A program made the position numbers and the translations under genes. A model generated the notes under the pieces. That model had not been told where the DNA came from, did no database searches, and saw only the letters and a list, made by a program, of their open reading frames with translations. Below are positions 8,711 to 17,688 of a stretch of 49,967 nt of DNA, in pieces. Position 1 is the first letter of the stretch, and each line of letters begins with the position of its first letter. Origin of the DNA: Pseudotabrizicola algicola (lineage in GTDB: Bacteria; Pseudomonadota; Alphaproteobacteria; Rhodobacterales; Rhodobacteraceae); contig NZ_JAAIKE010000014.1 in assembly GCF_010915705.1 (NCBI RefSeq), forward strand, positions 1-49,967, in the 5' to 3' direction.

Positions 8711-9208
8711 ATGGAGAGAGATTTTCCAAAATTTGGTGTGGAAACCGCAATTGCGGCTGTCCTCCTGACAATTCTGATGGTCATGATGACCGCGCAGGTT
8801 GTCCTGCGTTTTGGCTTTGGAACCTCGATCACCTGGCTTGAAGAGGTGATCCGGATCGTGTTTGTCTGGGCGGTATATGCCAGCGTTCTGGTGGCGTCTA
8901 TTGAAGACAAGCACATCCGGGTCGCGCTGCACATCACTTTTTTGCCTCACAGATTGCAGCTTGTCGTCCTGGGAATCGCAGATCTTTGCTGGATCGGTTT
9001 CAACGCCGTCGTGATCTACGGTGCCTGCATTTATTCAATGTCGCTCTGGCAGTACCCGTACCGCCTTCCGACAACGGGCATTAACCTGATCTGGGCCTTT
9101 GCGATCATACCTGTCGCGTTCTTCATTCTCTCTGTTCGTATTTTGGTGAATATCCGCCGCCGCGCGCGCGGAGAGCTGGATATGACCGACGCACAGGCGG
9201 AGATGTGA
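8711..9208 (+). CDS. TRAP transporter small permease (DctQ-type)
   Basis: 165 residues with four hydrophobic segments, the layout of TRAP small membrane subunits. It carries the usual ITWLEEVIRIVFVWAVYAS stretch of the family in its second quarter. It forms the membrane complex with the DctM-type protein that starts 6 nt after its stop. GGGGGAGG sits 8 nt before the ATG at 8711; the frame is open to 8663 but without a ribosome site. First gene of the TRAP operon, under the palindrome at 8643. Confidence 0.92.
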   Translation: MERDFPKFGVETAIAAVLLTILMVMMTAQVVLRFGFGTSITWLEEVIRIVFVWAVYASVLVASIEDKHIRVALHITFLPHRLQLVVLGIADLCWIGFNAVVIYGACIYSMSLWQYPYRLPTTGINLIWAFAIIPVAFFILSVRILVNIRRRARGELDMTDAQAEM

Positions 9209-9214
9209 TCTGAA

Positions 9215-10510
9215 ATGAGCCCTAGCCTCATCATTCTCATCGCATTTGTCGGTTCGATCTTGATCGGGATGCCCGTCGCCGGGGCGCTTGGAATGGCGGC
9301 ACTGGCCGCATTGCTGGCTGCAGGACTGCCGCTCGAATATCTGGCCCAAAACGCGTTCAGCGCCATCGATTCTTTCACCCTGATCGCGATCCCGATGTTC
9401 ATTCTGGCTGGCACGCTGATGGAGCGGGGGCGGCTGACTCATGATCTAGTTGCCCTGTCCCGAAGCATCGTGGGCGATGCGCCTGGGGGCCTCGGCACGG
9501 TCACCATTCTTGCTTGTTCACTGTTTGCGGCGATCACCGGATCGGGGCCTGCGACAACTGCCGCTATCGGGTCGATCATGATTCCGGCAATGATGCGTGA
9601 CGGCTACAGCAAGGGATTTGCCGGCGGTCTTACGGCAAGTGCGGGCGGGCTGGGGGTTGTCATTCCGCCCTCCATCCCGATGATCATTTACGGCATCACG
9701 GCGGAAACCTCGATCACAGGGCTGTTCGTTGCAGGCATCATCCCAGGTATCCTGCTTGCCATCGTGCTGTATGGAACTTCGAAGTTCATCTGCAAGCGCA
9801 ATGGATTTGGTTCGGCAAAAATACAGGGAAACCGCGGTCAGGAAATCCGGGCCGCACTGGCCAAGGCGCGCTGGGCGCTTTTTGCACCGGTTGTGATCCT
9901 CGGCGGGATCTACACCGGTACCTTTACCGTCACCGAAGCATCGGTTGCCGGGGCCCTCTATGCCATATTCGTCGGCGTCGCCATCAACCGGGCGCTGACC
10001 TGGCGTGGCTTCTACGAATGTCTCCTACAGACCGCAAAGATCTCGGGCACCGTGCTGATTATCCTGTCCACGGGACTTGTTTTTGGTCGTCTGATGGCCA
10101 TCCACCAGATTCCGCAGGATGTGTCTGCCTTTCTGGTAGAAAACATCGCGAACGGCACATTGATGATTCTGCTCATCGCACTGCTGCTTTTGTTCATCGG
10201 TATGTGGATGGAGACCATAACGCAGATTGTGATCCTAACGCCCCTGCTGCTGCCGGTCGCGATGGAAGCTGGTCTGCATCCGATCCAGTTCGGCGTGATG
10301 TTCGTGATCGCTTGCGAGGTCGGTTATCAAACACCACCGCTCGGGGTGAATCTTTTTGTGGCAGGGGAGATAGCGAAGGCGCGGCTTGAAGACGTGTCCA
10401 AAGGTGCCTTGCCGTTCGTCATTGCTGAAAGCGCGGTGATGCTGCTTGTGGCTTTCGTGCCCGCCGTCACGCTCTGGCTGCCCTCGCTGTTTGGCTATGT
10501 TCGGTTATAG
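9215..10510 (+). CDS. TRAP transporter large permease (DctM-type)
   Basis: 431 residues with about 12 membrane segments of the DctM/IT superfamily. Typical motifs: AIPMFILAGTLMERG, SGSGPATTAAIGSIMIPAM, GGLGVVIPPSIPMIIYG and TPPLGVNLFVAG. It carries out sodium-driven uptake of the solute delivered by the periplasmic binding protein. Located between dctQ and dctP in one operon with short gaps (6 and 14 nt). Confidence 0.95.
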   Translation: MSPSLIILIAFVGSILIGMPVAGALGMAALAALLAAGLPLEYLAQNAFSAIDSFTLIAIPMFILAGTLMERGRLTHDLVALSRSIVGDAPGGLGTVTILACSLFAAITGSGPATTAAIGSIMIPAMMRDGYSKGFAGGLTASAGGLGVVIPPSIPMIIYGITAETSITGLFVAGIIPGILLAIVLYGTSKFICKRNGFGSAKIQGNRGQEIRAALAKARWALFAPVVILGGIYTGTFTVTEASVAGALYAIFVGVAINRALTWRGFYECLLQTAKISGTVLIILSTGLVFGRLMAIHQIPQDVSAFLVENIANGTLMILLIALLLLFIGMWMETITQIVILTPLLLPVAMEAGLHPIQFGVMFVIACEVGYQTPPLGVNLFVAGEIAKARLEDVSKGALPFVIAESAVMLLVAFVPAVTLWLPSLFGYVRL

Positions 10511-10524
10511 AGGAGGAGGTAACT

Positions 10525-11520
10525 ATGTTCATCAAGGCTGGTGCACTTGCCCTGACACTGGGGTCGCTTGCGACGTCTGTGCTGGCGCAAGACTTTACAA
10601 TCCGTTTGTCGCATGGCGACAACGAATCCAATCCGACACACATCACCGCAATGACATTTGCGGAAAAGGTCGCGGAGTATTCCGGCGGGCGGGTCGCGGT
10701 GCAGATCTTCCCGTCCAACCAGCTTGGCAGCGAAGAGGAAGTCGTTCGCGCTGTGCGCAACAACACCATTCAGGCACAGATCCCGGCGATGGCCAATGTC
10801 CATCCCGTTTCTCCGTCTGTTGGTGTTTTCCTCTTGCCCTACCTGTTTACGAACAGTGAAGAGGCACATGCCGGGCTGGATGCGATCCTCCCTGCAATCA
10901 ACGAGCGCACCACGGAAGAGGCGGGTATCCGCTTTCTCGGAATCCTTGAAAAAGGCTTCCGCGTCATGACCAACTCGGTCCGGCCTGTCGAAACGCTTGA
11001 AGATCTAAAAGGTCTGAAAATCCGGGTGTCTCCGAATGAAATCGTGATCAAGACCTTTCAGGCATGGGGCATCGAGCCGGTGCCGATGGGCTGGGGCGAG
11101 GTCTTCACAGCGCTTCAGCAGCGGGTCATCGACGGTCAGGAAAATCCCTATACCACGGCCCAGACGTCTAAGTTTTACGAGATCCAGAGCTACATCACTG
11201 AAATTCACTACATGATCTGGACCGGGCCGCTGCTGATCAGCGAGCAGTTCTACCAGTCGCTGCCTGCCGATCTGCAGGACGCCGTTTCTCGGGCCGGCCA
11301 AGAGGCGGTCGTGGCAGGTCGCGCTGCGAATGCGGCGCAGACCGAAGAGGCCATGAAATTCCTTTCCGAGAACGGAATGACTCTTTCGGGCGCACCCAAG
11401 GACGAAGAAAAATGGAGTGATGCGGCGCGCGGCATCTGGCCATCACTCTATGGCGTAGTGGGCGGCGAAGAATGGGCCAACGAAGCTATCGCAATCTTTG
11501 AAGAGGCCAAGACCAACTGA
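10525..11520 (+). CDS. TRAP transporter solute-binding protein (DctP-type)
   Basis: 331 residues with a signal peptide cleaved near VLA-QD. DctP-family features include RLSHGDNESNPTH at the N-terminus, IFPSNQLGSEEEVV, and LKGLKIRV with the conserved Arg that usually binds a carboxylate, plus GQENPYTTA. The conserved Arg suggests an acidic sugar or other carboxylate ligand, which sits slightly at odds with the sugar-kinase context; a sugar acid would fit both. A strong GAGGAGG precedes the ATG. Last gene of the TRAP operon, followed by a hairpin at 11544. Confidence 0.94.
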   Translation: MFIKAGALALTLGSLATSVLAQDFTIRLSHGDNESNPTHITAMTFAEKVAEYSGGRVAVQIFPSNQLGSEEEVVRAVRNNTIQAQIPAMANVHPVSPSVGVFLLPYLFTNSEEAHAGLDAILPAINERTTEEAGIRFLGILEKGFRVMTNSVRPVETLEDLKGLKIRVSPNEIVIKTFQAWGIEPVPMGWGEVFTALQQRVIDGQENPYTTAQTSKFYEIQSYITEIHYMIWTGPLLISEQFYQSLPADLQDAVSRAGQEAVVAGRAANAAQTEEAMKFLSENGMTLSGAPKDEEKWSDAARGIWPSLYGVVGGEEWANEAIAIFEEAKTN

Positions 11521-11543
11521 TACGGGATTGATTTTATCTCAAG

Positions 11544-11569
11544 GGCAGGGCGTCGCAAGGCTCCCTGCC
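11544..11569 (+). terminator. Hairpin after dctP
   Basis: GGCAGGG and CCCTGCC form a 7-bp stem with a 12-nt loop, 23 nt after the dctP stop, followed by AATTTC. A weak T run makes it a likely but not certain terminator. The rest of 11521-11759 holds no gene I can support. Confidence 0.5.
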
Positions 11570-11664
11570 AATTTCGTACATTAAACGATCAAGTTCAGCA
11601 GCCACTGTACGCTGTACATCATCGCGAGAAAACTTCAGCGGCAGGTCAGGCCGCGTTTGCATGT

Positions 11665-11683
11665 AAGGTAGTCTCGCTACTTT
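11665..11683. promoter_or_regulatory. Dyad upstream of the TrmB-like regulator gene
   Basis: AAGGTAGTCTCGCTACTTT contains GTAG and CTAC arms extended by two A-T pairs around TCTCG, about 80 nt before the regulator ATG. It may be an operator for autoregulation. It shares GTAG/CTAC ends with the palindrome at 17594-17613 but differs in length, so a common binding protein is only a guess. Confidence 0.3.
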
Positions 11684-11759
11684 GGAGCTATGAGTTGCCT
11701 GCTGTCGACCTTCCAACTATGATAGCCGAAGCTATTCAGGTCGAACGGGATCGAAGATA

Positions 11760-12632
11760 ATGAGTGGAAACATAGCAACTTTGGGTGTGGTTGCAGCTGA
11801 GGTCTTATCGGACCTTCGGGCGCTGGGCTTCACTGATTATGAAGCAAAAGTTTACATTCAGCTGCTGCGACAAAGCCCCGCGACTGCTTACGAGGTTTCC
11901 AAGAATGCCGGCGTTCCACGTCCCAATACCTATAACGCTCTGGAAAGCTTGGCACAGCGTGGTGTCGTGTTGCCCGTAAGCGAAGCACCAGCGCGCTATG
12001 TGGCGGCCCCGCCGGATCAAATATTGAACGAGTTGACGCGGCGAACCAGTGCTATTTGTGATCGCGTGTCTGCTAGATTGGCAGCGATGGTTTGGACGGT
12101 GGACGATCAGTATGTCTGGACCCTGTCAGGCGAAGATCAGGTGCACGCCAAGATCGACGCTTTGATTGATGGGACCGAGCACAGTCTGATGGTCAAAGCC
12201 GCATCTGACATTCTTTTCCGACACAAACCTGCACTTCAACGCGCCGGTAACCGAGGTGTCGAGATGCTCATCGTGTTGTTTGGTCCGGACGCCGAGGAGT
12301 TCAGGTTCGGTCCTGCCTGCAAGGTTTACATCCACGAAGGCAATGGGGTGCGGATGGGCAAGACTGACAATCTTTTCACCATTGCCACCGATCACAATGA
12401 AATGGTTACGGCAACGATCCAGAAGGAAGTTGTCGCCGTTCACACCCGAAACGGCCCAATCGTGACGATGGCAGAGTCTCTGATCCGTCATGATTTCTAC
12501 ATGGCAGAAATATTTGCGCGGTTTGGGGACCAAATCGACGATGCTTTCGGTCCCTATCTACGCGATCTTCGGCTGGCTTGTTTTACCGAGGAGCAGGCTG
12601 AAAGCTTCAAGAAAAAAACCGGTCTGGCGTAA
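11760..12632 (+). CDS. TrmB-family transcriptional regulator
   Basis: 290 residues. The N-terminal winged helix (LRALGFTDYEAKVYIQLLRQSPATAYEVSKNAGVPRPNTYNALESL) is the TrmB signature, followed by a coiled segment and a phospholipase-D-like sensor region (YVWTLSGEDQVHAKIDALI, then FLFG/VLFGPD). TrmB-like proteins in bacteria commonly regulate sugar or organic-acid catabolism. It is convergent with the acyl-CoA synthetase operon and is the only regulator near the organic-acid module, so it is the best candidate to control it. No clear ribosome site stands out before the ATG. Confidence 0.85.
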   Translation: MSGNIATLGVVAAEVLSDLRALGFTDYEAKVYIQLLRQSPATAYEVSKNAGVPRPNTYNALESLAQRGVVLPVSEAPARYVAAPPDQILNELTRRTSAICDRVSARLAAMVWTVDDQYVWTLSGEDQVHAKIDALIDGTEHSLMVKAASDILFRHKPALQRAGNRGVEMLIVLFGPDAEEFRFGPACKVYIHEGNGVRMGKTDNLFTIATDHNEMVTATIQKEVVAVHTRNGPIVTMAESLIRHDFYMAEIFARFGDQIDDAFGPYLRDLRLACFTEEQAESFKKKTGLA

Positions 12633-12633
12633 C

Positions 12634-12667
12634 GCGGGGGCGGTTTGGGGTCAGCCCCCGCCCCCGC
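12634..12667. terminator. Bidirectional terminator between convergent genes
   Basis: GCGGGGGCGG and CCGCCCCCGC form a perfect 10-bp stem in the 41-nt gap between the TrmB-like gene and the acyl-CoA synthetase gene. The loop can add further G-C pairs. It probably stops transcription from both sides. Confidence 0.75.
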
Positions 12668-12673
12668 TCCAGA

Positions 12674-14857
12674 TCATGTCATCCGACTGGCAAGCCGCTT
12701 CTCAAGATGGGCGACGATGGCAAGCGCTCCTGCCATGGCGGGTATCTCGTCAAAGACCGGGATGCCAAGAACCCGCGCCTTTTCCCGGTAGATCCGCCGC
12801 TTTTCTTCCAACTCGGGCGAACCGTCTGCTCGCAGTGCCAATGCGAAATGGGCGACCCCCGGGAATTTGCGCAACCTGTCTTCAATGACCGCAAACAGAT
12901 TGGCAATCGGATCGACACTTCCCCTGCCAACAAAAGCCGCGAGATTGAGGTGCATCGCCACCGCATCAGGCGCGGCGCCCGCGAGAACGTGATCTAGGAT
13001 TTCACCGGCGATCCAGCCGTCCTTTTCCTGAAGCGTCCGAACGGGTGTGTCTATCGGGTTCAGGACGCTGGTTCCGGGCGGCAGGCCCATCGCTTCGAGC
13101 GGAGCCAGAACGTCTGCCGAGAAGGGCGCGACTGTCAGGCCGTTCGCAGCAAACACATCGGTCCCCAGAACACTTGATCCTCCGCCATTCCCGAAAAGAA
13201 CGACATCACGCGTCGGTTTGTCGGGGCGCAATTCAAACGATTGCAGCACCAGAAGGGCATCGATGAATTCATCGACGGTCGTCACCAAGGCCACGGGCAA
13301 CTGTGCCGCCAGTGCATCCCAGGCCCGATCATCGCCAGCAAGAGCCCCTGTGTGCGACGCAGCCGCTGCACGGCCCAACGCGCTGCGCCCGCCTTTCAGG
13401 ATCACGACCGGTTTTGGAGCTGGATGGTTGCGCAACAGGTCGAAAAACGCCCGGCCTTCACGCACATCTTCAATGTAAAGGCCCACCGCTTTGGTTTGGG
13501 GATCAGCAAAGTAGTAGTTCACCAGTTCATGGGGCGTCACGTCAGCACTATTGCCGATCGTGACAAGCCCTGAGAAGCGCAGGCCACGCCACTGACCACG
13601 TTTGATGATGTCAGTCGACAGACCGCCGGACTGCGAGACAATGCCGATGTGGCCTACATCGCGCGGTGCGCCCACCGGAAAGGTCAGACCGCCACGGGGC
13701 GAATAGGTGCCCAGACAATTTGGGCCCAGCACGCGCACATCCGCGGCAGCGGCCTTGCGCACCAGATCTTCCTGCAGTGCGCGCCCTTCCTCCATCTCGC
13801 CGAAACCCGATGAGATGACCTGGGCGATTTTCAGTCGCCCCGCGGCATTGGCGATCACGTCCGGAATCCGCGTCGCCCCGATGGCGATGTAGGCATAATC
13901 CACCGGCTCCGGGGCTTCGGAAATTGTCGGATAGGCTGTCAGCCCTTCGATTTCCGTGGCTGATGGATGGATCGGATAGATCTGGCCGCTATAGCCAAAA
14001 TCCTTGAGCCGCCGGATAAACGTGTTCGCGATTGCGACATCCTTGGTCGACGCGCCCAGAACAGCGATGGTCTTCGGCTCGAACAGTGGCAGGAATTCAA
14101 GCAACGGATCGCGTGCGTTTTGAGCAGACGCAGCGAGTTTTGCGTCCGAAAGAATGAACCGTGCATCTGCCGCGACGGCACCTTTGGCCGACACGATGAC
14201 AGGATTGAGGTCCAGTTCAGCAATGTCGTCGGCCAGTGTCGTCAACAGCCCCTTCGCGCCGCCGATTGCCACCATTGCGTCCAGCAATGCGCCTTCGTTC
14301 ACCGCCGCCTCGCCGCGCGCACCCTGCAGCAGCGAGCGCCCTTTCAACTCAGATAGCATCTCCTGCGCCTGCGTGCGGTCGATGGGGCAAATGCGGAAAG
14401 ACACGTCCTTGAGCACTTCGACAAAGATACCGCCGAGCCCAACCATGATCATGGGGCCAAACTGCGGGTCACGAAAACCGCCGATGACGACTTCGCGTCC
14501 CGGCGGAATCATTTCCTCGACAAGCCATCCGTCCACCTTTGCGGTGGCAATTCCCGGCTTTTGCGACATGGCATTGATCGCGTCTGCCACGGCAGCGCCA
14601 TCGGCCAGATGCAGGGTCACGCCCCCTGCATCCGATTTGTGCAAAATCTCGGCCGAGACGACCTTGACGACAAAGGGGGCGATCAGACCGGCTGCCCGCT
14701 GCCTGCCTTCTTCTGCTGACGTCACCACGACAGAGCGTGGCGTACGGACTCCGAAATGTGAAAGCAATGTCTTTCCGGTGGCTTCGTCAAGTGCCTGCCG
14801 ACCCTCTGCACGGGCCCGGGCGATGATCTCTGCTGCGCTGATTGACTGGGTGTTCAT
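12674..14857 (-). CDS. Acyl-CoA synthetase, NDP-forming (fused ATP-grasp plus CoA-binding/ligase domains)
   Basis: 727 residues. Residues ~1-225 form the ATP-grasp (beta-subunit-like) domain. A CoA-binding Rossmann domain starts near FEPKTIAVLGAS, then comes succinyl-CoA-synthetase-like ligase sequence (GIVSQSGGLSTDI) and SHTGALAGDD with the His that is phosphorylated in this family. The enzyme makes acyl-CoA from a carboxylic acid, CoA and ATP, giving ADP and phosphate. The order is beta-like domain first, then alpha-like. GAGG lies 8 nt before the ATG at 14857. Last gene of the operon with the carboxyltransferase and the enolase-superfamily gene. Likely role: CoA activation of the acid imported by the TTT system. 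Confidence 0.9.
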   Translation of the reverse strand: MNTQSISAAEIIARARAEGRQALDEATGKTLLSHFGVRTPRSVVVTSAEEGRQRAAGLIAPFVVKVVSAEILHKSDAGGVTLHLADGAAVADAINAMSQKPGIATAKVDGWLVEEMIPPGREVVIGGFRDPQFGPMIMVGLGGIFVEVLKDVSFRICPIDRTQAQEMLSELKGRSLLQGARGEAAVNEGALLDAMVAIGGAKGLLTTLADDIAELDLNPVIVSAKGAVAADARFILSDAKLAASAQNARDPLLEFLPLFEPKTIAVLGASTKDVAIANTFIRRLKDFGYSGQIYPIHPSATEIEGLTAYPTISEAPEPVDYAYIAIGATRIPDVIANAAGRLKIAQVISSGFGEMEEGRALQEDLVRKAAAADVRVLGPNCLGTYSPRGGLTFPVGAPRDVGHIGIVSQSGGLSTDIIKRGQWRGLRFSGLVTIGNSADVTPHELVNYYFADPQTKAVGLYIEDVREGRAFFDLLRNHPAPKPVVILKGGRSALGRAAAASHTGALAGDDRAWDALAAQLPVALVTTVDEFIDALLVLQSFELRPDKPTRDVVLFGNGGGSSVLGTDVFAANGLTVAPFSADVLAPLEAMGLPPGTSVLNPIDTPVRTLQEKDGWIAGEILDHVLAGAAPDAVAMHLNLAAFVGRGSVDPIANLFAVIEDRLRKFPGVAHFALALRADGSPELEEKRRIYREKARVLGIPVFDEIPAMAGALAIVAHLEKRLASRMT

Positions 14858-14867
14858 GGGTATCACC

Positions 14868-16403
14868 TCAATAGCTCGTGGGCCATGTGCGCATCAGGTG
14901 CTGGCCGATGCCGCCAGTGCGCCGTCGCTGCTGCACGTCGAGCATGCGGATCAGATAGGCGCGTGTCTCTTGTGGCTTGATGACGTCATGGGCCGAAAAG
15001 ATTGTCGCCATATCCCAGATTTCCAGATCCTTCTGAATGTCGGCCAGTGCAGCCTCGAAGCCCTCGTCGCCCGCCTTGAGGTTGTGAACAATCGTCGTCG
15101 CAAAGACCGGGTCCATGAAAGAGACCTCGGCCATCGGCCATGCAACGATGGCATCGTTATGCGCGCCACCACCCATGGCAACATAGGCGCGGCCATAGGC
15201 CTTGCGGCAAATGACGGTGACTTGTGGAACCGTAGTCATGCAGGTGGCATTCATGAAGTTCATGATGTGGCCGGGCGCACCGCGCCGTTCAGCATCTGTC
15301 CCCACCACAAAGCCGGGCGTGTCCATCAACCGAACGATGGGGATGTTGAAACTGTCGCACAGCACCGTGAAATCGATGATCTTGCGGCAAGCCTCGGCAG
15401 ACAGCGCGCCGCCCCCGACCTGGGGATTGTTCGCAATGACCCCGACAACCTTGCCGTCAAGCCGGGCAAGCGCTACCACAGCCGAGCGACCGAAGCGGGC
15501 CTTGAACTCAAAAATGCTGTCTGTATCAAAGATCACGTCCATGACCTTTTTCATCGAATAGACCTGGGTGCGCTTTTCCGGAACGATGTCCAGAATACGC
15601 TCCTGATTGTCACCCGACCCTTCGGGAGCCGCTGCAACAGGCGGCAGTTCGCCATTATGTGAGGGCATGTAAGACAGGAAGCGACGGATCGCGGCCATTG
15701 CCTCTTCATCCGTGTCGACAAAATGATCGATCAGGCCGGTCTGTTCGGCATGCAGACGCCAGCCGCCGAGTTCCTCGAGATCGACCTTTTCCCCGATCGC
15801 CATAGACACGAGGCGGGGGCTGGACACCGACATGATCGAACCCTTGCGCATCACCGCAAAGTCAGAACAGCAGCACAGCCAGGCCGAGGAGCCGAACGAG
15901 GTGCCAAGTGCTGCCGCGGCCCAGGGTGTGTCGCGCATACGGCGGAACTGGCTGGTGTCATTCCCCAGCATGGTGCCCATGCCCTTTGACCCCATCGCAT
16001 CAGGCAGGCGTGCGCCAGTGGATTCGCCAATATGCACAAACGGCATTCCGCGCTCGGTCACGGTGCGGCGGATGTAGCCGATCTTTTTCGAATTAGTTGA
16101 TCCGGTCGACGCACCCTTGACCGTAAAATCGTTCACCACGACGCCGACATCACGGCCATCAATGCGACCAAAGCCCGTTATCTTGCCATCGCGCGGCGTT
16201 TTTCCGGCTTCGGCGTTTGAATAGCTTGAAGCGCCCAACAGGCCCATTTCGAAAAAGCTGCCCTCGTCGACCAGCGCATTCAGACGCTCTTCTGCGTTCA
16301 ACTGGCCCTGCTCACGGCGCTGGGTCAGCTTTTTTTCCCCGCCCATCGCAGATGCGTCCGCGCGGCGCTTATCCAGTGCTGCAAGAATGTCTTCATGTGC
16401 CAT
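14868..16403 (-). CDS. Acyl-CoA carboxylase, carboxyltransferase (beta) subunit
   Basis: 511 residues with both crotonase-like halves of the PccB/AccD family: GKITGFGRIDGRDVGVVVNDFTV, HIGESTGARLPD, GSSAWLCCCSDFAVM and, in the C-half, IANNPQVGGGALSAEACRK, DTPGFVVGTDAERRGAPGH and RKAYGRAYVAMGGG. It moves CO2 from carboxybiotin to an acyl-CoA (propionyl-, acetyl- or methylcrotonyl-type; not decidable by eye). Its ATG shares one base with the stop of the upstream enolase-superfamily gene. The matching biotin carboxylase and carrier protein are not adjacent but lie 11 kb away at 27571-29176, so the holoenzyme is genetically split. Confidence 0.92.
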   Translation of the reverse strand: MAHEDILAALDKRRADASAMGGEKKLTQRREQGQLNAEERLNALVDEGSFFEMGLLGASSYSNAEAGKTPRDGKITGFGRIDGRDVGVVVNDFTVKGASTGSTNSKKIGYIRRTVTERGMPFVHIGESTGARLPDAMGSKGMGTMLGNDTSQFRRMRDTPWAAAALGTSFGSSAWLCCCSDFAVMRKGSIMSVSSPRLVSMAIGEKVDLEELGGWRLHAEQTGLIDHFVDTDEEAMAAIRRFLSYMPSHNGELPPVAAAPEGSGDNQERILDIVPEKRTQVYSMKKVMDVIFDTDSIFEFKARFGRSAVVALARLDGKVVGVIANNPQVGGGALSAEACRKIIDFTVLCDSFNIPIVRLMDTPGFVVGTDAERRGAPGHIMNFMNATCMTTVPQVTVICRKAYGRAYVAMGGGAHNDAIVAWPMAEVSFMDPVFATTIVHNLKAGDEGFEAALADIQKDLEIWDMATIFSAHDVIKPQETRAYLIRMLDVQQRRRTGGIGQHLMRTWPTSY

Positions 16404-17491
16404 CAGTTTCTCCCTTGATGTGTGTAGTCGACCCGCTCGGCGGTCATCTGGTCCAGCTTTGCGCGGTCAAGCCGGGGCCGGTATCCTGCTTCAAGCTCGA
16501 TCACGCCGTTGGCAAAGGGAAGCGGGGTCTCGAAGAGCCGGTCTTTGGCTTTGATGAAGCCGTTGAACTCCCCGGCGTTGCGGATGGTGGTTCGGGCGAC
16601 GCAGGCTTCCATCCAGGCATGAACTTCGGACCCGAGCCCGTCGCCCAAGACGGGTTCCATTCCGTTGCGGCGAACCGCGTCGAGACCTTCTTTCAGGCGT
16701 CCAAGTCCCCCGAAGCGCTTCAGCTTCAGTTTGCAGTATCCAACGCCAGGGATCGTTCCAGCGCGCTCGATATCGCGCAGGGTGCAGATCGGCTCGTCCA
16801 GCATCAGGGGAACGGTCGATGCAGCGGCCACGGCGGCATTTGCATCCCAGTCCTCTGAATCGCAGGGCTGTTCAAAGAGTTCGATACCGGTAGGGTCCAA
16901 AGCGGCGGCAAAACGCACGCCCTGATCCTGGCTGTAGGCACGGTTTGCATCTAGACGAAGTGTGGCCAGTCCCTTGCTTGCGGCTTGAATGCATTGCACG
17001 CGGGACAGATCAGCCTGAACATCCTTGCCGACCTTAACCTTAAAGGTCCGAAACCCCTGTGCCAGCCAGGTTTCAATTTCTTTCTCGATCTTCGCAGGCT
17101 CGGTCTCGTTGATCGGAGTTAGCAAAGGGAGCGAGGCACTTTCAGAAATCTGCAAAAGCGGATCATCAAGTAAACTTTCAAGCGCGGTCACCAGCGCGGT
17201 TGAGGCAACCTTGCTGTCCTCAAACGCGGCAAGGGTGCTCGCGATGGCTTCATCTGGCGTCTTTCCGATGGCTTCGCGGATGTGTCGGTCGAGAAAGGCC
17301 CAGCCATCCTCGCGCGTCTCGCTGCTGGATCCTGGCGAGATGTGGGCATCAGCGAATGCAGATGTGCCGTCGGAGGCTTCGACTTCGACGAGAAACGGCT
17401 CAAACGACTCGAAGGTTCGATAGGACAGGCGGTAAGGGCGGATCAACGGCACCAATAGGCGCCGCAAAGTGATCTTCCGAATCGTTGTCAT
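16403..17491 (-). CDS. Enolase-superfamily enzyme (mandelate racemase/muconate-lactonizing group)
   Basis: 362 residues. An N-terminal capping domain is followed by a TIM barrel with the KxK motif at 151-153 (FKVKVG), metal ligands D181 (LDANRAY), E207 (FEQP) and D232 (LDEP), and a second KxK at 254-256. This Lys/Lys arrangement is that of the muconate-lactonizing/dipeptide-epimerase subgroup, which abstracts the proton next to a carboxylate. The reaction may be cycloisomerisation, epimerisation or dehydration. First gene of its operon; GGAG lies before the ATG. It diverges from the TTT transporter across a 197-nt region with a palindrome. Confidence 0.85.
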   Translation of the reverse strand: MTTIRKITLRRLLVPLIRPYRLSYRTFESFEPFLVEVEASDGTSAFADAHISPGSSSETREDGWAFLDRHIREAIGKTPDEAIASTLAAFEDSKVASTALVTALESLLDDPLLQISESASLPLLTPINETEPAKIEKEIETWLAQGFRTFKVKVGKDVQADLSRVQCIQAASKGLATLRLDANRAYSQDQGVRFAAALDPTGIELFEQPCDSEDWDANAAVAAASTVPLMLDEPICTLRDIERAGTIPGVGYCKLKLKRFGGLGRLKEGLDAVRRNGMEPVLGDGLGSEVHAWMEACVARTTIRNAGEFNGFIKAKDRLFETPLPFANGVIELEAGYRPRLDRAKLDQMTAERVDYTHQGRN

Positions 17492-17593
17492 TTTTTGCTC
17501 CGTTCATTCCAGTCTTCCGGGAATTTCCTTGTGTTTCGGGAACCTGACGGGTTGGATTGGCTGCTTGAGGTCTGGAAACACTAAAGAAAAATA

Positions 17594-17613
17594 GTAGTTG
17601 CTTAAGCGACTAC
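17594..17613. promoter_or_regulatory. 20-bp palindrome in the divergent promoter of the TTT operon
   Basis: GTAGTTGCTTAAGCGACTAC is a 20-bp dyad with a single mismatched pair. Its left half, with the flanking TA, repeats as TAGTAGTTGC in the divergent promoter at 29229-29250 in front of the biotin-carrier gene. This suggests a common regulator, perhaps the TrmB-like protein, for the two halves of the module. Confidence 0.6.
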
Positions 17614-17688
17614 GCTTACCTAGTCTTTGCCATGCGGTTGTCGTTAATGCAACAACGATCTGCCGCACGACCAAAGGGAGGAGACATT

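Noticed and set aside
11534-11716. 60-codon minus-strand frame between dctP and the TrmB-like gene
   Set aside because: No ribosome site, and its end lies in the dctP terminator hairpin. The sequence looks somewhat protein-like, so doubt remains.
14154-15662. 502-codon plus-strand open frame over the acyl-CoA synthetase/carboxyltransferase genes
   Set aside because: Antisense to two well-supported genes; no recognisable domain.
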